DNA of 64,000 nucleotides, taken from Ornithodoros turicata. Lineage: Eukaryota; Arthropoda; Arachnida; Ixodida; Argasidae. The stretch lies in the NCBI RefSeq assembly GCF_037126465.1, contig NC_088202.1, positions 27,884,213 to 27,948,212 of the forward strand, given 5' to 3'. The notes beneath the pieces were generated by a model. That model made no database searches, was not told where the DNA came from, and worked only from the letters and a program-made list of their open reading frames with translations. Both the position numbers and the translations under genes were made by a program. This document shows, one piece after another, positions 12,156-23,550 of the stretch (positions are counted from its first letter, which is position 1; each line of letters begins with the position of its first letter).

Positions 12156-12419
12156 TGAATACCATGTATCGTTACCGGTTTCGCAGTTGAATAGGATACG
12201 GACCATGTAGTAAAATCACCTTTAGACGCCAGAGTCTAGCGTCTAATTTACTTTATTTTCTCCCTCAAAAGTAGCGGTAGCGGAGGCGGTTGCGCTACTC
12301 AAAATTGTAGCGGAAATTACTTTCCCGCTACAAATAACAAATGTAGCAGAATTACACCTCCGCTACTGAAAAAAGGTAGTGACTGCAGAAGCGCCGCTAC
12401 GCACAACACTGATTCAATG

Positions 12420-13335
12420 TCAATAGGTTCAATTTGTAACTATGTTATACTCTTATTAGCTGATTGTCGTGATGAGGTAAAAGAAAAAGATGGGGATGTG
12501 AGCCGCGACAGAGTCGGACTGGGTATACCCGAGGACGCCTGCAGGTGGTGAAAATGCAAGCAGATGCACATATGGTGAACGGGTTAACGTGCAAAATGTA
12601 GGACAAATGTCTCAAGGCCTGACAGTGTTTGACGGTTGCCTGATTTCGCTCGTTCGTGCAAATACTTCCTCCAGTACCTGGGAAAGTCGCACCGTATCGC
12701 ATGTGTACCTCATGCACGAAACGGTGCGCCGTAGCTCATATTTTATCAGGTACGCCGTACCTCTTGAATCATGCGGTACATTTTTCAAAAAAAAAAAAAG
12801 AAAAGAAAAAAATAATAAAAATAAAAATGTGCTCACGTTCATGCGGTACGTAGGCGTAGGGTGTATACTAAACTTTACAACGAAACTGTAGAATGTCACG
12901 TTACTAGCTCTCTTAGGCCGCTCGAACGTTGGATAATATGAACTTAACGTGATGTTCCAGGAACCTTAATATCGCATCAATTCCATTCAAGCATTTTCGG
13001 CTAATAACACAAGAGTGACTTTTTTGTCTTCTTTTATACAAGTATATGGTCTCGTTATTGTGCTAATCCGCAGTAAAAGAGTGAATGCAGAGATAACACT
13101 ACTGCAGCGCTAGTGGCAGAGGGAAGGCCCTTGAGGGTCCACGCATACCCTGTACGCGGCGGATGTCGCTACAACACTAGTGTACAATGAAATTTTGTGT
13201 TTCATAGCTGATACCGTGTTCCTTTATAAGCGGTTAACTACACGAGCCACACAAGGAGCAAAAGAATTACATAAAAAATAAGACGTACGGCGAAGTACAC
13301 TGTACAGATAGCGCCATAGTTTAGTCGAGTGACAC
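12420..13335. other. Shared arm sequence without a recognised gene
   Basis: Mirrored at about 16240-17148. It holds an A-rich tract near 12787-12828 and several short frames that are open in both arms but match nothing I know. The paired openness is explained by recent shared ancestry. Confidence 0.5.
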
Positions 13336-13338
13336 TTT

Positions 13339-13687
13339 GGCTGCGTTCCAATACCCCGGTTAGTCGACTGCCTAGAGGCTCTAACCGGAAGTGCCGCCAT
13401 GTTAAGTCTCGTTCCAAATCTCGCCAAGTCCGCCATTCAGTCGGCTCCCGCATAGTGCGCATCGATGCAGTCTAGTGATACGCCTGACCATCTGACAGCC
13501 GGGATGGCTGACAGCGGGAAACGCTAGTACCTGCTGCGCTTGCGCCGTACGCATTTCTTGCGTGAGCAACGAGATGGCGCCACAGGCGCCTCGGCTAGGC
13601 AAGCCTGTTCCAATAGTGACAAGCAAAGGGGTCTACTCAGCTGTCTAGTCAGGCGGCTTCGCGGGTGCGAGGTATTGGAACGCACCC
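13339..13687. mobile_element. 349-bp MITE with 3-bp TTT duplication, left arm only
   Basis: The ends GGCTGCGTTCCAATACC and GGTATTGGAACGCACCC are inverted repeats. TTT flanks both sides (13336-13338, 13688-13690). The right arm near 16230 carries a single ATT at the same place. A 3-bp duplication suggests a PIF/Harbinger-type origin, but this is inference. No coding capacity. Confidence 0.85.
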
Positions 13688-13690
13688 TTT

Positions 13691-14959
13691 AGTTGAACAA
13701 TCTACCATCGGCCTATATTCCGTGACATAATGTTCCGAGCTTCCTGTACACAGCAACTTGGTAATCTAGGTTGAAAACAAAGAGTGAATGGAAATAAACC
13801 ATCAAGGAGGCAAGCTTTTGGAAGCAGTAATCACAAAACTCGATTTTGTTTCTCCCACGTTAGTTATGAGTCATTACCCACCGAAGTTAAGAGACGCAGC
13901 CACGCGAGCTTCGCAATGCTTCGATATCTTTCGCTTGCAGGTATGGGCTGCTAGGCAGACGTGACGGCAACAAATGTCACGTGCTTTGTTAGAAAGAATT
14001 GCGGATGCTAGTAAACGGCCAGAACGGAAACCAACATAGTGCTGGTAAAAAAATGTTCACTATAACAATAGTCAAGCATGCATACCGTCACACACGGGAC
14101 ATGTTGGACAAGTTCAACGAGAACCCGCATGATTTGCAGCAAACGCGTAGCACCGGATCTCAGGAGCTTGGCTCAAATCAGGGGCATCGCGCATTCCATG
14201 TATTTACTATGACGGTAAGCACACCAGTCCTTCTAGCCCACCATACCTGTACAGTGGACCTGGACAAATTGTTCTTTTTAGCCGTTTGTTGGCAGCACCG
14301 TCCAGGTTCCGATGATCTTGAAAATATTTGCGCGTAAAAAACACGCCGAATTGAGAAGTGACGCTATGTGTGTGTTATCAAACAACAATGTCGGGCACGA
14401 TGGTTTGCAAGGAAATGGGGGGGGGGGTTATTTTTCGCTTTTCTGTTCCTTCCTTCAAGACATTGTACGAGACGTATGATACCCCTTGACGTATCCCGCG
14501 AAGGGCGCCGTTCACATGTAGTATCACGTGTCCTTCTTGACTAGTGCCCTGCCCCACTTTAAATCGTTAGACATATAAGAGATCAATCCCTCAGGTCCCC
14601 AAAAAGATAATCCTCAGTTACCTACCTATAAACGAGGAGAGCGAGACGGCCAGGTAGTTTCCGAGTGTTCGTGAAGAAGGATGTGGCATTCGCGTGGGGG
14701 GCTGGCCGAAAAGGCGAAAACCGAGCCTTCATTAAGTTCATGGAAGCCCGCGCAAACTTGGAGAGTTGAAGGATTCCTTCTACGACCCTTGACTCGCAAT
14801 GTCGGTCGAAGCAGCGCATCTCACCTTGGTGTACGCATGATGGCACGCTTTCGTGGCGAATAACTTCTTTCGTGCTTCTTACGACACTTTATCTGTCGTC
14901 GAGTTGCATGCTGGTCTTATCATACAGCGCAGCCTTGACGACGAAGAGTTCATGGTCAT
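13691..14959. other. Inner 1.3 kb of left arm, no gene recognised
   Basis: Mirrored at 14965-16225. It includes a short poly-G tract (about 14418). Frames up to 161 codons cross the centre (14889-15374 minus strand), but they read the same DNA twice in inverse and resemble no protein family. Confidence 0.5.
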
Positions 14960-14964
14960 GAACC
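14960..14964. other. Palindrome centre, 5-bp spacer GAACC
   Basis: The left arm ends ...GGTCAT at 14959 and the right arm starts ATGACC... at 14965, separated only by GAACC. The adjoining 90 bp on each side are near-perfect reverse complements. Such a short spacer would extrude as a hairpin and is typically hard to clone and sequence. Confidence 0.9.
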
Positions 14965-17156
14965 ATGACCATGAACTCTTCGTCATCAAGGCTGCGCTGG
15001 GTGATAAGACCAGCATGCAACTGGACGACAGATAAAGTGTGGTAAGAAGCACGAAAGAAGTTATTCTCCACGAAAGCATCACGAAAGCGTGCCATCATGC
15101 GTAGACCAAGGTGAGATGCGCTGCTTCGACTGGCGTTGCGAGTCAAGGGTCGTAGAAGGAATCCTTCAACTCTCCAAGTTTGCGCAGGCTTCCATGAAGG
15201 CTCGGTTTTCGCCTTTTCGGCCAGCCCCCCATGCGAACGCCACACCCTTCTTCCCGAACAGGCTATCTGGCCGTCTCGCTCTCCTCGTTTATAGGTAGGT
15301 AATTGAGGATTATCTTTTTGGGCTTGAGGGATTGATCGCTTATATGTCGAACGATTTAAAGTGGGGCAGGGCACTAGTCAAGAAGGACACGTGATACCAC
15401 GTGTGAACGGCGCCCTTCGCGGGATACATCAAGGGGTATCATACGTCACATACAATGTCTTGAAGGAAGGAACAGAAAAGTGAAAAATAACCCCCCCCCC
15501 ATTTCCTTGCAAACCATCGTGCACGACATTGTTGTTTGATAACACACACATAGCGTCACTTCTCAATTCGGCGTGTTTTTTACGCGCAAATATTTTCAAG
15601 ATTGTCGGAACCAGGACGGTGCTGCCAACAAACGGCTAAGAAGAGCAATTTGTCCAGGTCCACTGTACAGGTATGGTGGGCTAGAAGGACTCGTGTGCTT
15701 ACCGTCATAGTAAATACATGGAATGCGCGATGCCCTGATTTGAAGTCAAGCTCCTGAGATCCGATGGTACGCGTTTGCTGCGAACCATGCGGGTTCTCGT
15801 TGAACTAGTCCAACATGTCCCGTGTGTGACGGTGTATGCATGCTTGACTATTGTTGTAGTGAACATTTTTTTTACCAGCGCTATGTTGGTTTGCGTTCTG
15901 ACCGTTTACTAGCATCCGCAATTCTTTGTAACAAAGCACGTGACATTTGTTGCCGTCACGTCTGCCTAGCAGCCCGTACCTGCAAGCGAAAGATATCGAA
16001 GCGTTGCGAAGCGCGCGTGGCTGCGTCTCTTATCTTGGGTGGGTGATGACTCATAACAAACGTGGAAGAAACAAAATCGAGTTTTGTGATTACTGCTTCG
16101 AAAAGCTTGCCTCCTTGATGGTTTCTTTCTATTCACTCTTTGTTTTCAACCTAGATTACCAAGTTGCTGTGTAGAGGAAGCTCGGAACATTATGTCACGG
16201 AGTATAGGCCGATGGTAGATTGTACAAGCGAATTGTCACTTAACTAAACTATGGCGCTATCTGTACAGTGTACTTCGCCGTACATCTTATTTGTTATGTA
16301 ATTCTTTTGCTCCTTATGTAGCTCGGGTAGTTAACCGCTTATAAAGGAACACGGTGTCAGCTATGAAACACAAAATTTCATTGTACACTAGTGTTGTAGC
16401 GGCATCCGCATGTACAGGGCATGCGTGGACCCTCAAGGGTCTTCCCTCTACCAATAGCGCCGCAGTAGTATTATCTCTGCATGCACTCTTTTACTGTGGA
16501 TTAACACAATAACGAGACCATATACTTGTATAAAAGAAGAAAAAACGTGTCACTCTTGTGTTATTAGCCGAAAATGCTTGAATGGAATTGATGCAATATT
16601 GAGGTTCCTGGAACATCACGTTAAGTTCATATTATCCAACGTTCGAGCGGCCTAAGAGCGCTCGTAACGTGACATTCTACAGTTTCAAGTTGTAAAGTTT
16701 AGTATACACCCTACGCCCAGTAACGCCTACGTACCGCATGAACTTGAGCACATTTTTATTCTTTTTTCCTCTTTTTTTTTGGAAAAATGTACCGCATTAT
16801 TCAAGAGGTACGGCGAACCTGATAAAATATGAGGTATGGCGCACCGTTTCGTGCATGAGGTACACATGCGATACGGTGCGCCTTTGCCACGTAATGGAGG
16901 AAGTACTTGCACGAACGAGCGAAATCAGACAAACGTCGAACACTGTCAGGCCTTGAGACATTTGTCCTACATTTTACACGTCAACCCGTTCACCATATGT
17001 GCATCTGCTTGCATTTTCACCACCTGCAGGCGTCCTCGGGTATACCCAGTCCGACTCTGTCGCGGCTCACATCCCCATCTTTTTCTTTTACCTCATCACA
17101 ATAATCAGCTAATAAGAGTATAACATAGTTACAAATTGAACCTATTGACATTGAAT

Positions 17157-18108
17157 CAGTGTTCATCGGAGGTGTAATTCCGCTACATTTATTATTTGTA
17201 GCGGGAAAGTAATTTCAGCTACAATTTTGAATAGCGGAACCGCCTCCGCTACCACTACTTTTCAGGGAGAAAATAAAGTAAATTAGACGCTAGACTCTAG
17301 CGTCTTAAGGTGATTTTACTACATCGTCCGTATCGTATTCAACTGCGAAACCGGTAACGATACATGGTATTTACTTTAGGTTCGACCGATTCATGTCAGA
17401 CCAGAGCCTTCAAATCGCTGCTGTCTTAATTCCGAGGTTCAAGCTCTCACGGCTCACGGATGAAAACCAACGAAAGGAAGTAACCAGTTTCACCGTAAAC
17501 GAAATGTTAAGGTGTTCGGTCGCCTCAAGTGAGCGCGCCGAGGAATCCATGAGCGAGCTCCATGCAGATGATTTCTTTTCTTTTGGGGAGTCAACTTCTA
17601 CAGCAGATCCAACTGATCGTGAGCTTACTCAGTACCTCTTTGTGCCAGATAAATTTAATTTCACATCGCTAAAGAAGGGTTATCTAAGAGTGCACGGGGC
17701 GTTCCTCAAGCTGAATACCGCCGTTCCATCAAGTGCGTCTGCCGAACGACTTTTTAGTGTTATCGCCGATACGTTCACCAAGAAAGGTGTTAGGCTCAGT
17801 GACAGGAACATTGGGCGGCAACTGCTCTTGAAGTTGAATGCAAGTGTGTAATGACTTTTTCAGAAAGTACTGATCGCAAGAAATAAAGTATCAGCAAGAG
17901 CAAATATCTTTGAATGTATCGAATCACACATTAATAGGCCTTCGGCGAGAAAGTAGAGGAAGGGTAATTGCGCTACATTTTTTTGGTAGCTGTAGCGGTA
18001 TCGCGCTACATTCGTAAATTTGTTGAGCCGCTAGTATCGCGATACTTTTAAATAGGGTAGTCGGTAGCGGTATTTCGCTACCTAAATTCAGTAGCGGGCA
18101 CAACACTG
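17157..18108 (+). mobile_element. hAT transposon remnant, right arm
   Basis: A 952-bp element with terminal CAGTGTT...CAACACTG and target duplication CATTGAAT (17149-17156 and 18109-18116), the reverse complement of the left-arm duplication. The left end has lost about 35 bp after CAGTGTT relative to the other arm. It is much shorter than an autonomous hAT, so it is an internally deleted derivative that kept only the transposase C-terminus. Confidence 0.92.
17393..17851 (+). pseudogene. hAT transposase, C-terminal dimerisation domain only
   Basis: An open frame of 152 codons. Residues about 105-145 contain NTAVPSSASAERLFSV followed by KKGVRLSD, the hallmark of the hAT C-terminal dimerisation domain. 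A shortened acidic linker precedes it. The BED zinc finger and the catalytic RNase H-fold Asp/Asp/Glu segments expected upstream are absent, because a full hAT transposase is 500-700 residues. It cannot catalyse transposition. It could at most bind an intact partner as a dimerisation fragment, which is speculative. Confidence 0.85.
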
Positions 18109-18476
18109 CATTGAATACGGTTAAGAGTACAATGCCACGATTGCTGAATATATAGTCCCGCCTAGCGTTAGTCCTGACTGTTGCCTTCCTAAGCGTGGCC
18201 TTCTACGGCAAGCAGTTATATGCCTTCTTTCTTGAGTTATATGGTTACATGATTTACAACAGTAACACATCATCAAAAAGTTATCCTTTCGCGTATAAAT
18301 CACCCGCACCCAAGTTACCGAACATACAAACCTGCCGAACGCAAACTATATAGGAAACCTTAGCCGGAGTTGGAGACTTCATGAATGGAAACGCAATACT
18401 GGATATATGCCTTTGTTATGACCTATCCCCAGTCGTCAAAAGCTACACTAAAATTCAAGAAACTTGTGCATCAGAA

Positions 18477-18512
18477 TAGAATAGAAATAGAAATAGAAAG
18501 AAAAAAATGGAA
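18477..18512 (+). repeat. AGAATAGAAATAG simple repeat at LINE 3' end
   Basis: A short purine-rich repeat next to the truncated LINE C-terminus (18585-19010, minus strand), mirrored at about 7895-7940. Simple repeats at this position are typical tails of LINE insertions. Confidence 0.6.
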
Positions 18513-18584
18513 ACGTAGGTCGCACTGGTGTGACGAGCTGTTCCAGGACGCTTGACATGTGGAAGCACTGAATGAACTAAAAGA

Positions 18585-19010
18585 TTATAACAACGCGTAT
18601 GTCCTTGAGGATGTCGTGAGCGCACACAGCTCAGGTTGCTGCTGCTGCCTTGGCCAGCTCCCCACTACCTTCTCAACACTAAATGGTCTGTTGTCAAGTT
18701 CCGCGAGGGCGTTCTTCAGTATTCGCCGACTAGAGTCGAAGCGTCGGCAGGTGACCAGCACGTGCTCCGTGTTCTCCACAGTTCCGCAAATTGAACATTT
18801 CGGCGATCCAACGGCACCCATCTTATGAAGGAATGCTGCTGCAAACGGGACGTTGAGTCGCAGGCGATGGATGACGGACTCTAACGGCCTTGGCATCCTC
18901 GATGGGAGGCAGTAGGTGCAGTTGGGGTCGATTAGCGCGAGGAACGAGTGATTCATGCCGTCGCCTGTCCCCATGGTTTTAGAGAGGCGATCACGTAAGG
19001 AGGCCAGCAA
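18585..19010 (-). pseudogene. LINE ORF2 C-terminal fragment, right arm
   Basis: Mirror copy of 7398-7823: 141 codons on the minus strand with the zinc motif CSICGTVENTEHVLVTC and the SVIHRLRLNV segment. The ends of the two arms' frames diverge by a frameshift after the PFSVEKV region. There is no catalytic domain. Confidence 0.75.
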
Positions 19011-19864
19011 TACTTGATATGTTCCTAGTGTCTAATACTTTTGTCTGGAAATGGGACTGCCGAGCACTTGGTGGACTTCCAGATCACAAGGTGGTCCTTT
19101 TGAGATGCACCATATAAAGTTCCGTAAGCATACAAGACCTAACTCCAGACATTCTACTCGTACAATTTCTCTGGGGCAGATCCTTCTATCATTTTAACCA
19201 GATCTGTAGCACAACGAGAAACGTTAATATAGTCTGGAAAATTTTCAAGGCCACTGTAAGCATGTGCATAACGCCCAAGAAGACTCGCAAGGTTTACACT
19301 CGGAGACCATGGATAACACGCGACATTTTGCATCTTAAGCGTGGCATAACTAAAATTATTCGGCGAGGTAATCTAACCTTGGTTCCTGGTTCGACGAAGG
19401 TCCTAAAAGAGGAAATTAAGTGAAGCTAAAAAGAAATATTTTAGCCGCGTCCTAGATCATACATAAAGAAGTGTTCTTCGGGCTTGTTGGTAAAAAAAAA
19501 ATGTGGAGATATTAGTCCCAAAAGACTCGGCACTGGCTACTCCAGGACGCGTTATAGAAGTCTTCTGGGCAAGACAATATTGCGAATTATTTGATTAGAA
19601 GGTACCGAGCAGGTTGCCCAAGTCCTACAAAATTATTTTCCAAATGTCGCTGTACGAAGGGAATGCCTCGATCGAATGCAAATGCGCTTGTGTAAGACCG
19701 ATACGTAAGGCATGAGACTCATCTTTGGTTTCGACTTATCTCTTCTCTTCAGCTGTTGTGAATTTCTCGAGCTCACGTTTTCCAAACAAGTAATGATCAA
19801 GTAACATCATTCATAGAAGAAAATGGATTACTATCTCCCTTGTAGCATCGGTTTCGTGGGGTTT

Positions 19865-20610
19865 ACTTCGCTGTCATGGCCCGCTGTGATTTCATCCACG
19901 ACTTGGCATTAGCTTTAGATAATAACCTACAAACTGTGAGTTTGTTTTTGCGTCTCTGGAAGGCATTTAACCGTGCACGTACTCTACAGAAAACTGACAC
20001 CTAATACAAAGATCATGGCTTGGCTCCGGCTCCGTGTGGTCGAACCCAGTTTGTGGAATATAAATGAACATAAGTCACCCTACAAAGGCTGGGTACCACA
20101 TCTGGTTTGTACCACAGGAGCCAGTCTTGAGACCTTTCTGTTTCTTTTTTATATAAATGACATGTTAAGTAACATTTACTGTAAAGCATGTTTATTCGCT
20201 GATGAGTGTATAGTATGGCGCGATATATTCCAAAAAACATAGGGATAACTAAACTTGCGTCCTCCCTATATTGTGTGTGTGTTTTTTCGGTGTGCTTTGC
20301 TTATGGCTCACTATGCCGATCGGCATAGTGAGGCCACATCTTTACAAATCAGTTTAGAACATATCAACGACTGGTGTGACAAATTGCAAATGATGTTGAA
20401 CGTCGACAAAACTGTATGTATGCTGGTTACGTGTAGGAGGAAGGCTTTGTCAATATCACACTACTTGCAAGGTAGCTTTGTAAAAAAGACGCACCGCTGC
20501 ATATATCTTCAGATTACGAACGCGTCCGATTTCTAATGGAATTTCACATGCGCTCAATAGGGCACTGCAATCAAGAGAAAACTCTCCTGAAGAACACTGC
20601 ACTATTCACT
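19865..20610 (+). pseudogene. Decayed LINE reverse transcriptase, right arm
   Basis: On the plus strand: the region around motif A (LRLWKAFNRA near 19950), a degenerate FYINDML, CLFADE in place of the catalytic FADD (about 20190-20205), then LEHINDWCDKLQMMLNVDKT near 20355-20415. Several stops and shifts separate these blocks. Motifs fit a Jockey/L2-type LINE. The mirror copy lies at 5781-6520. Decayed downstream sequence continues to about 21640, interrupted by the MITE at 20752-21361. Confidence 0.75.
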
Positions 20611-20751
20611 ATTCTACTGCTTAGGTGGGATTACCGTCATATAGAACACTCGTGTTACCGATCGTCACGCACGCAAATGTAACTTCGGGCCCCTTTACCG
20701 CGACTGTAGCGAGTCTCTTTCGAATTGTTGCCAGTATATATGTGTATTATG

Positions 20752-21361
20752 CAGTGATGGCCAGTAGTTAACTACATTTAGCTAAACTAGAAGTTAAACT
20801 ACCTGATTGTAGTTAAAAAGTAGTTATCAACTACTTGCAGAAATGTAGTGACAACTACTAGTTAAACTACTATTTTAAGTAGTTAACTACAGTAGTTAGG
20901 TTACTGAAGGCGCCAACGACTTCCGATTTTGCCGCAAGCTTTACTGCACGATTGTGCTTCCGACTTTTACCTTGAGCTACTTGATTTATGAGAACGGAGG
21001 TGCAGAGCAATTGTGTCGTGCATGTATACTAAATCTTCACTTGTAATGCTTGTCTAGTAAAGCCTCGTTTGCTGTGAAATCTCGCTGCAAGCTTTGTATT
21101 TGGCGATCGTAGCAATGGCTTGAGCCAAAGTTTATCATTGCTTGTGATTCATATTTAGGTGTCCAAGAACACTACAAGGAATTGTTGTTGATGAACAACG
21201 TTAAGTAGTTATAGACGTAGTTAAACTACATTGCAGTAGTTAAAGAAGTAGTTTTAACTACTCCCCTGAAAAGTAGTTGAACTACTAGTTAAACTACTGA
21301 ATCTCAAAGTAGTTAGTAGTTATAGTTAAACTACTGTAGAAGTAGTTAGGGGCGATCACTG
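20752..21361. mobile_element. 610-bp non-autonomous hAT MITE, right arm only
   Basis: The ends CAGTGATGGCC and GGCGATCACTG are flanked by the perfect 8-bp duplication GTATTATG (20744-20751 and 21362-21369). The left arm near 1253-1265 shows one copy of GTATTATG. Outer parts are filled with AGTAGTTAACTAC motifs. No coding frame. Confidence 0.93.
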
Positions 21362-21802
21362 GTATTATGTGTACATATTGTCATTAATGTACTGTCTCCA
21401 CTCCTTCCAAGGACCTTCTGGAACCAGCATTATTCTTAAATATATCAATAAGTGTCTTCTTCTTTGCTTTGGGGTATTGTGTGTTTGTGTGCGTGAATCA
21501 GTGTATAATGTTACGTGTCAAGATGTCATTTGGCCTTATGTAAAACTGTTCTCAAACGTCTTCGAATCAACCCATTACACAACGGTGTGCATTACACCGT
21601 TTATTTTGACCAGTTTTTTAGAACGTTCTGGTTTTGTTTGTATGCAAGGTGAACGGATCAGTAGTCTATTTACACCTAGAATTCATACGGGGAGTGTACT
21701 GCATACAGGATGTTTCAGTAACCGCGTGAAAAGGGAACGTAGAAAAGCACGCGTTTTTCTACGCTTTTGTGATTAGCAGGTATGTGTCAATACCGCCAGC
21801 AT

Positions 21803-23024
21803 CCCAGTAAACCACTAATATCCATAGGACATCCTGACAAGGTCGTGAACGTCCTGAATATCTGGACATCCATGCAATATCTGTGGGATGTCCCAGAAGG
21901 ACATTCACGTTTCTATTTTATCGAGTAAATCACAGATGTCCTAGGTACGTCTGCGAGATATCATGCTTCGGACATTTGAATGAAGGAAAAGCCTGGTGAT
22001 CTGGATACCCAGGAAATATCCAGTACACGAGATTTTGGGCTCTGTTTGAACGTCACAGGAACGTCGCTAGGACGTTGACTGAAGATATGCGAATAAATGT
22101 GAAGTTTATGATATCTTGTTCCGACAGCCACATTTTTGTTGTGCTGAGAGCAAGTAAAAACTTTTGTAAACGTTAACTGGATGGGTGAACAAGCAAAATC
22201 GTTATATATTTCTATCGTTCGCGTGCTGCTAGCTGTGAAAGTATTTATCTATATTCGTAACGATCGTCAAGCAACAGTGGAATTTGATCACTTTTATAGC
22301 TCCACTCAGCAGCTAATCCCATTATAGACATTAGCTTGACTTAAAAACACAATATCTGGCATGAAGGAATGTGAGAAACGCTATTGGTTATACCATGTCC
22401 CTGCAGATTCACGGGTTAATTGCAAAGAAGCACCTCCTCACCGTTACAGGTGTATCACGGCCCAAATACGTAACGAACTTGCCCCAACGGTCTTTAGTTC
22501 AGTATAAGCTCTGGGCATTTTGTCACCATAAACCGGTGTGAATGCTCGGGTCTCCCTTCAAATTCGCGTAGGCGGTGGAGGGGACAAAAAGGGAGCCTGC
22601 TCTTCCTTTTAGGGGTGGAAGCACATGAGGTAACATGGTCAGCGTTGGTGGACCGTGCGTCAGAATTTGGTCGAACGCCGGCGGGGCGTACTACATACCC
22701 TGAATTGTTTACCTGTTTTTGATGTTTGAGGCATTTATTTCAACGCACACACACATAAAAATTATCCACTAAATCAATCAATTATCAAGTATCAACTAAA
22801 AGCAAGCGCATGTTTGGACCTGCTTACATGATGTCCCACGTACGTCCATATATCCTGAAAAGACATCCCCGGGATATTCGGAGGATGTACAAATGACACA
22901 GAAGCGCTAGTCGAGAGAACGTCTCGGGGATGTAAATGGGCTTTGTGACAAAGTCAGTGGAATATCCCAACGTCCAAAATATGATACCCTGTAGACGTCT
23001 TCTGGATATATATGGTTTGCTGGG
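21803..23024. mobile_element. 1222-bp TIR element with AT duplication, right arm only
   Basis: The ends CCCAGTAAACCACTAATATCC-like and GGATATATATGGTTTGCTGGG are inverted repeats. AT flanks each end (21801-21802, 23025-23026). The left arm near 804-809 reads straight through. The outer 150 bp on each side contain repeated GGAYGT/ACGTCC and GATATCC motifs. No transposase is seen, so the superfamily is unassigned. Confidence 0.85.
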
Positions 23025-23382
23025 ATGTTTCAACCAACACGCCCTTTTCGTTTTGTCTCTGCTACGAAATACACGACATTTATTTGTAGAGAGCCTTTGC
23101 CATGCACTATAAGTAATTTTATCGAATTTTACATGAAATAAATTTAATATTTTGAATGGAACTACGAAATTTACCAAGGCGATGTAACGTTGTTTGCCAG
23201 GAAGAGGAAATTTTTCATTTCAGATTTACCCCATTCCATTACGAAGTACATTCCCTACTATACAATGGTATTGCAGTTGATAATACAATGATAGCTGCAA
23301 TTGTAATTTGCCTGTCTCCTTACTGAATGTGCGAGATAACAGCGACACTCTGCAGTTTCAAGAGGGCGCTATCCGATTAAAC

Positions 23383-23550
23383 GATCATCTCTGGTCCATC
23401 GACCCATCTATGGATTTCATTGCCCTACACCATTGCACGCGTCGAGAAGTGTCCATCCTACATCGACTACGACTTAATGTCGTCAGGACCCCTCTACTTC
23501 TCTATAAAATGAGCCTTCTCCACTCGGCCAAATGCGCAAGCATGCACAAC
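23383..23550 (+). pseudogene. LINE ORF2 C-terminal scrap
   Basis: About 55 codons including SIDPSMDF and EVSILHRLRLNVVRTPLLLYKMS. The latter corresponds to EASAIHRLRLSVARTPTRLFKTS in the I-group LINE at 60.4 kb. It lies just outside the right end of the giant palindrome and is truncated on both sides. Confidence 0.7.

Larger units (their letters stand above)
10373..12411 (-). mobile_element. hAT transposon remnant, left arm, interrupted
   Basis: The ends CAGTGTTGTGC and GCACAACACTG are flanked by the 8-bp target duplication ATTCAATG (10365-10372 and 12412-12419), diagnostic of hAT. Subterminal GTAGCGG/CCGCTAC motifs crowd both ends. A 1056-bp element at 11100-12155 splits it, leaving about 983 bp of hAT. 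The transposase remnant reads on the minus strand. The mirror copy is 17157-18108 with the same duplication. Confidence 0.92.
497..14959 (+). repeat. Left arm of giant palindrome
   Basis: This arm is 14.46 kb long because it gained four private insertions: Copia at 1401-5775, a TA-flanked element at 7986-10055, an element at 11100-12155 and a MITE at 13339-13687. The right arm shows the uninterrupted site for each. Subtracting them leaves about 6.6 kb. Confidence 0.92.
497..23334. repeat. Giant inverted duplication (palindrome), whole structure
   Basis: Reading 497-14959 on the minus strand reproduces 14965-23334 on the plus strand almost throughout. Anchor pairs (left start with right end) include 541/23290, 1381/20624, 5791/20594, 7401/19007, 10641/17840, 13231/16337 and 14959/14965. 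The sums of these pairs step exactly where one arm carries an extra mobile element. Without those elements each arm is about 6.5 kb. The arms differ by scattered substitutions and small indels, so they are not a perfect mirror. Possible explanations are a true inverted segmental duplication or an assembly that joined two haplotypes head to head. Confidence 0.93.
14965..23334 (-). repeat. Right arm of giant palindrome
   Basis: This arm is 8.37 kb long. It carries two private insertions, 20752-21361 and 21803-23024, for which the left arm shows the empty site. Removing them leaves about 6.5 kb, matching the stripped left arm. Homology stops at about 23334 (GCGAG), after which the flanks are unrelated. 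Confidence 0.92.

Noticed and set aside
12445..12899. Frames open in both palindrome arms (also 16727-17123)
   Set aside because: Openness in both arms follows from shared ancestry. They overlap on both strands and show no motif, signal peptide or splice context.
13999..14337. 112-codon plus frame in the left arm
   Set aside because: The mirror region in the right arm is not open in the matching frame and no domain is visible.
22824..23177. 117-codon minus frame
   Set aside because: It spans the boundary of the 1222-bp transposon and arm DNA, so it is a chimera created by insertion.
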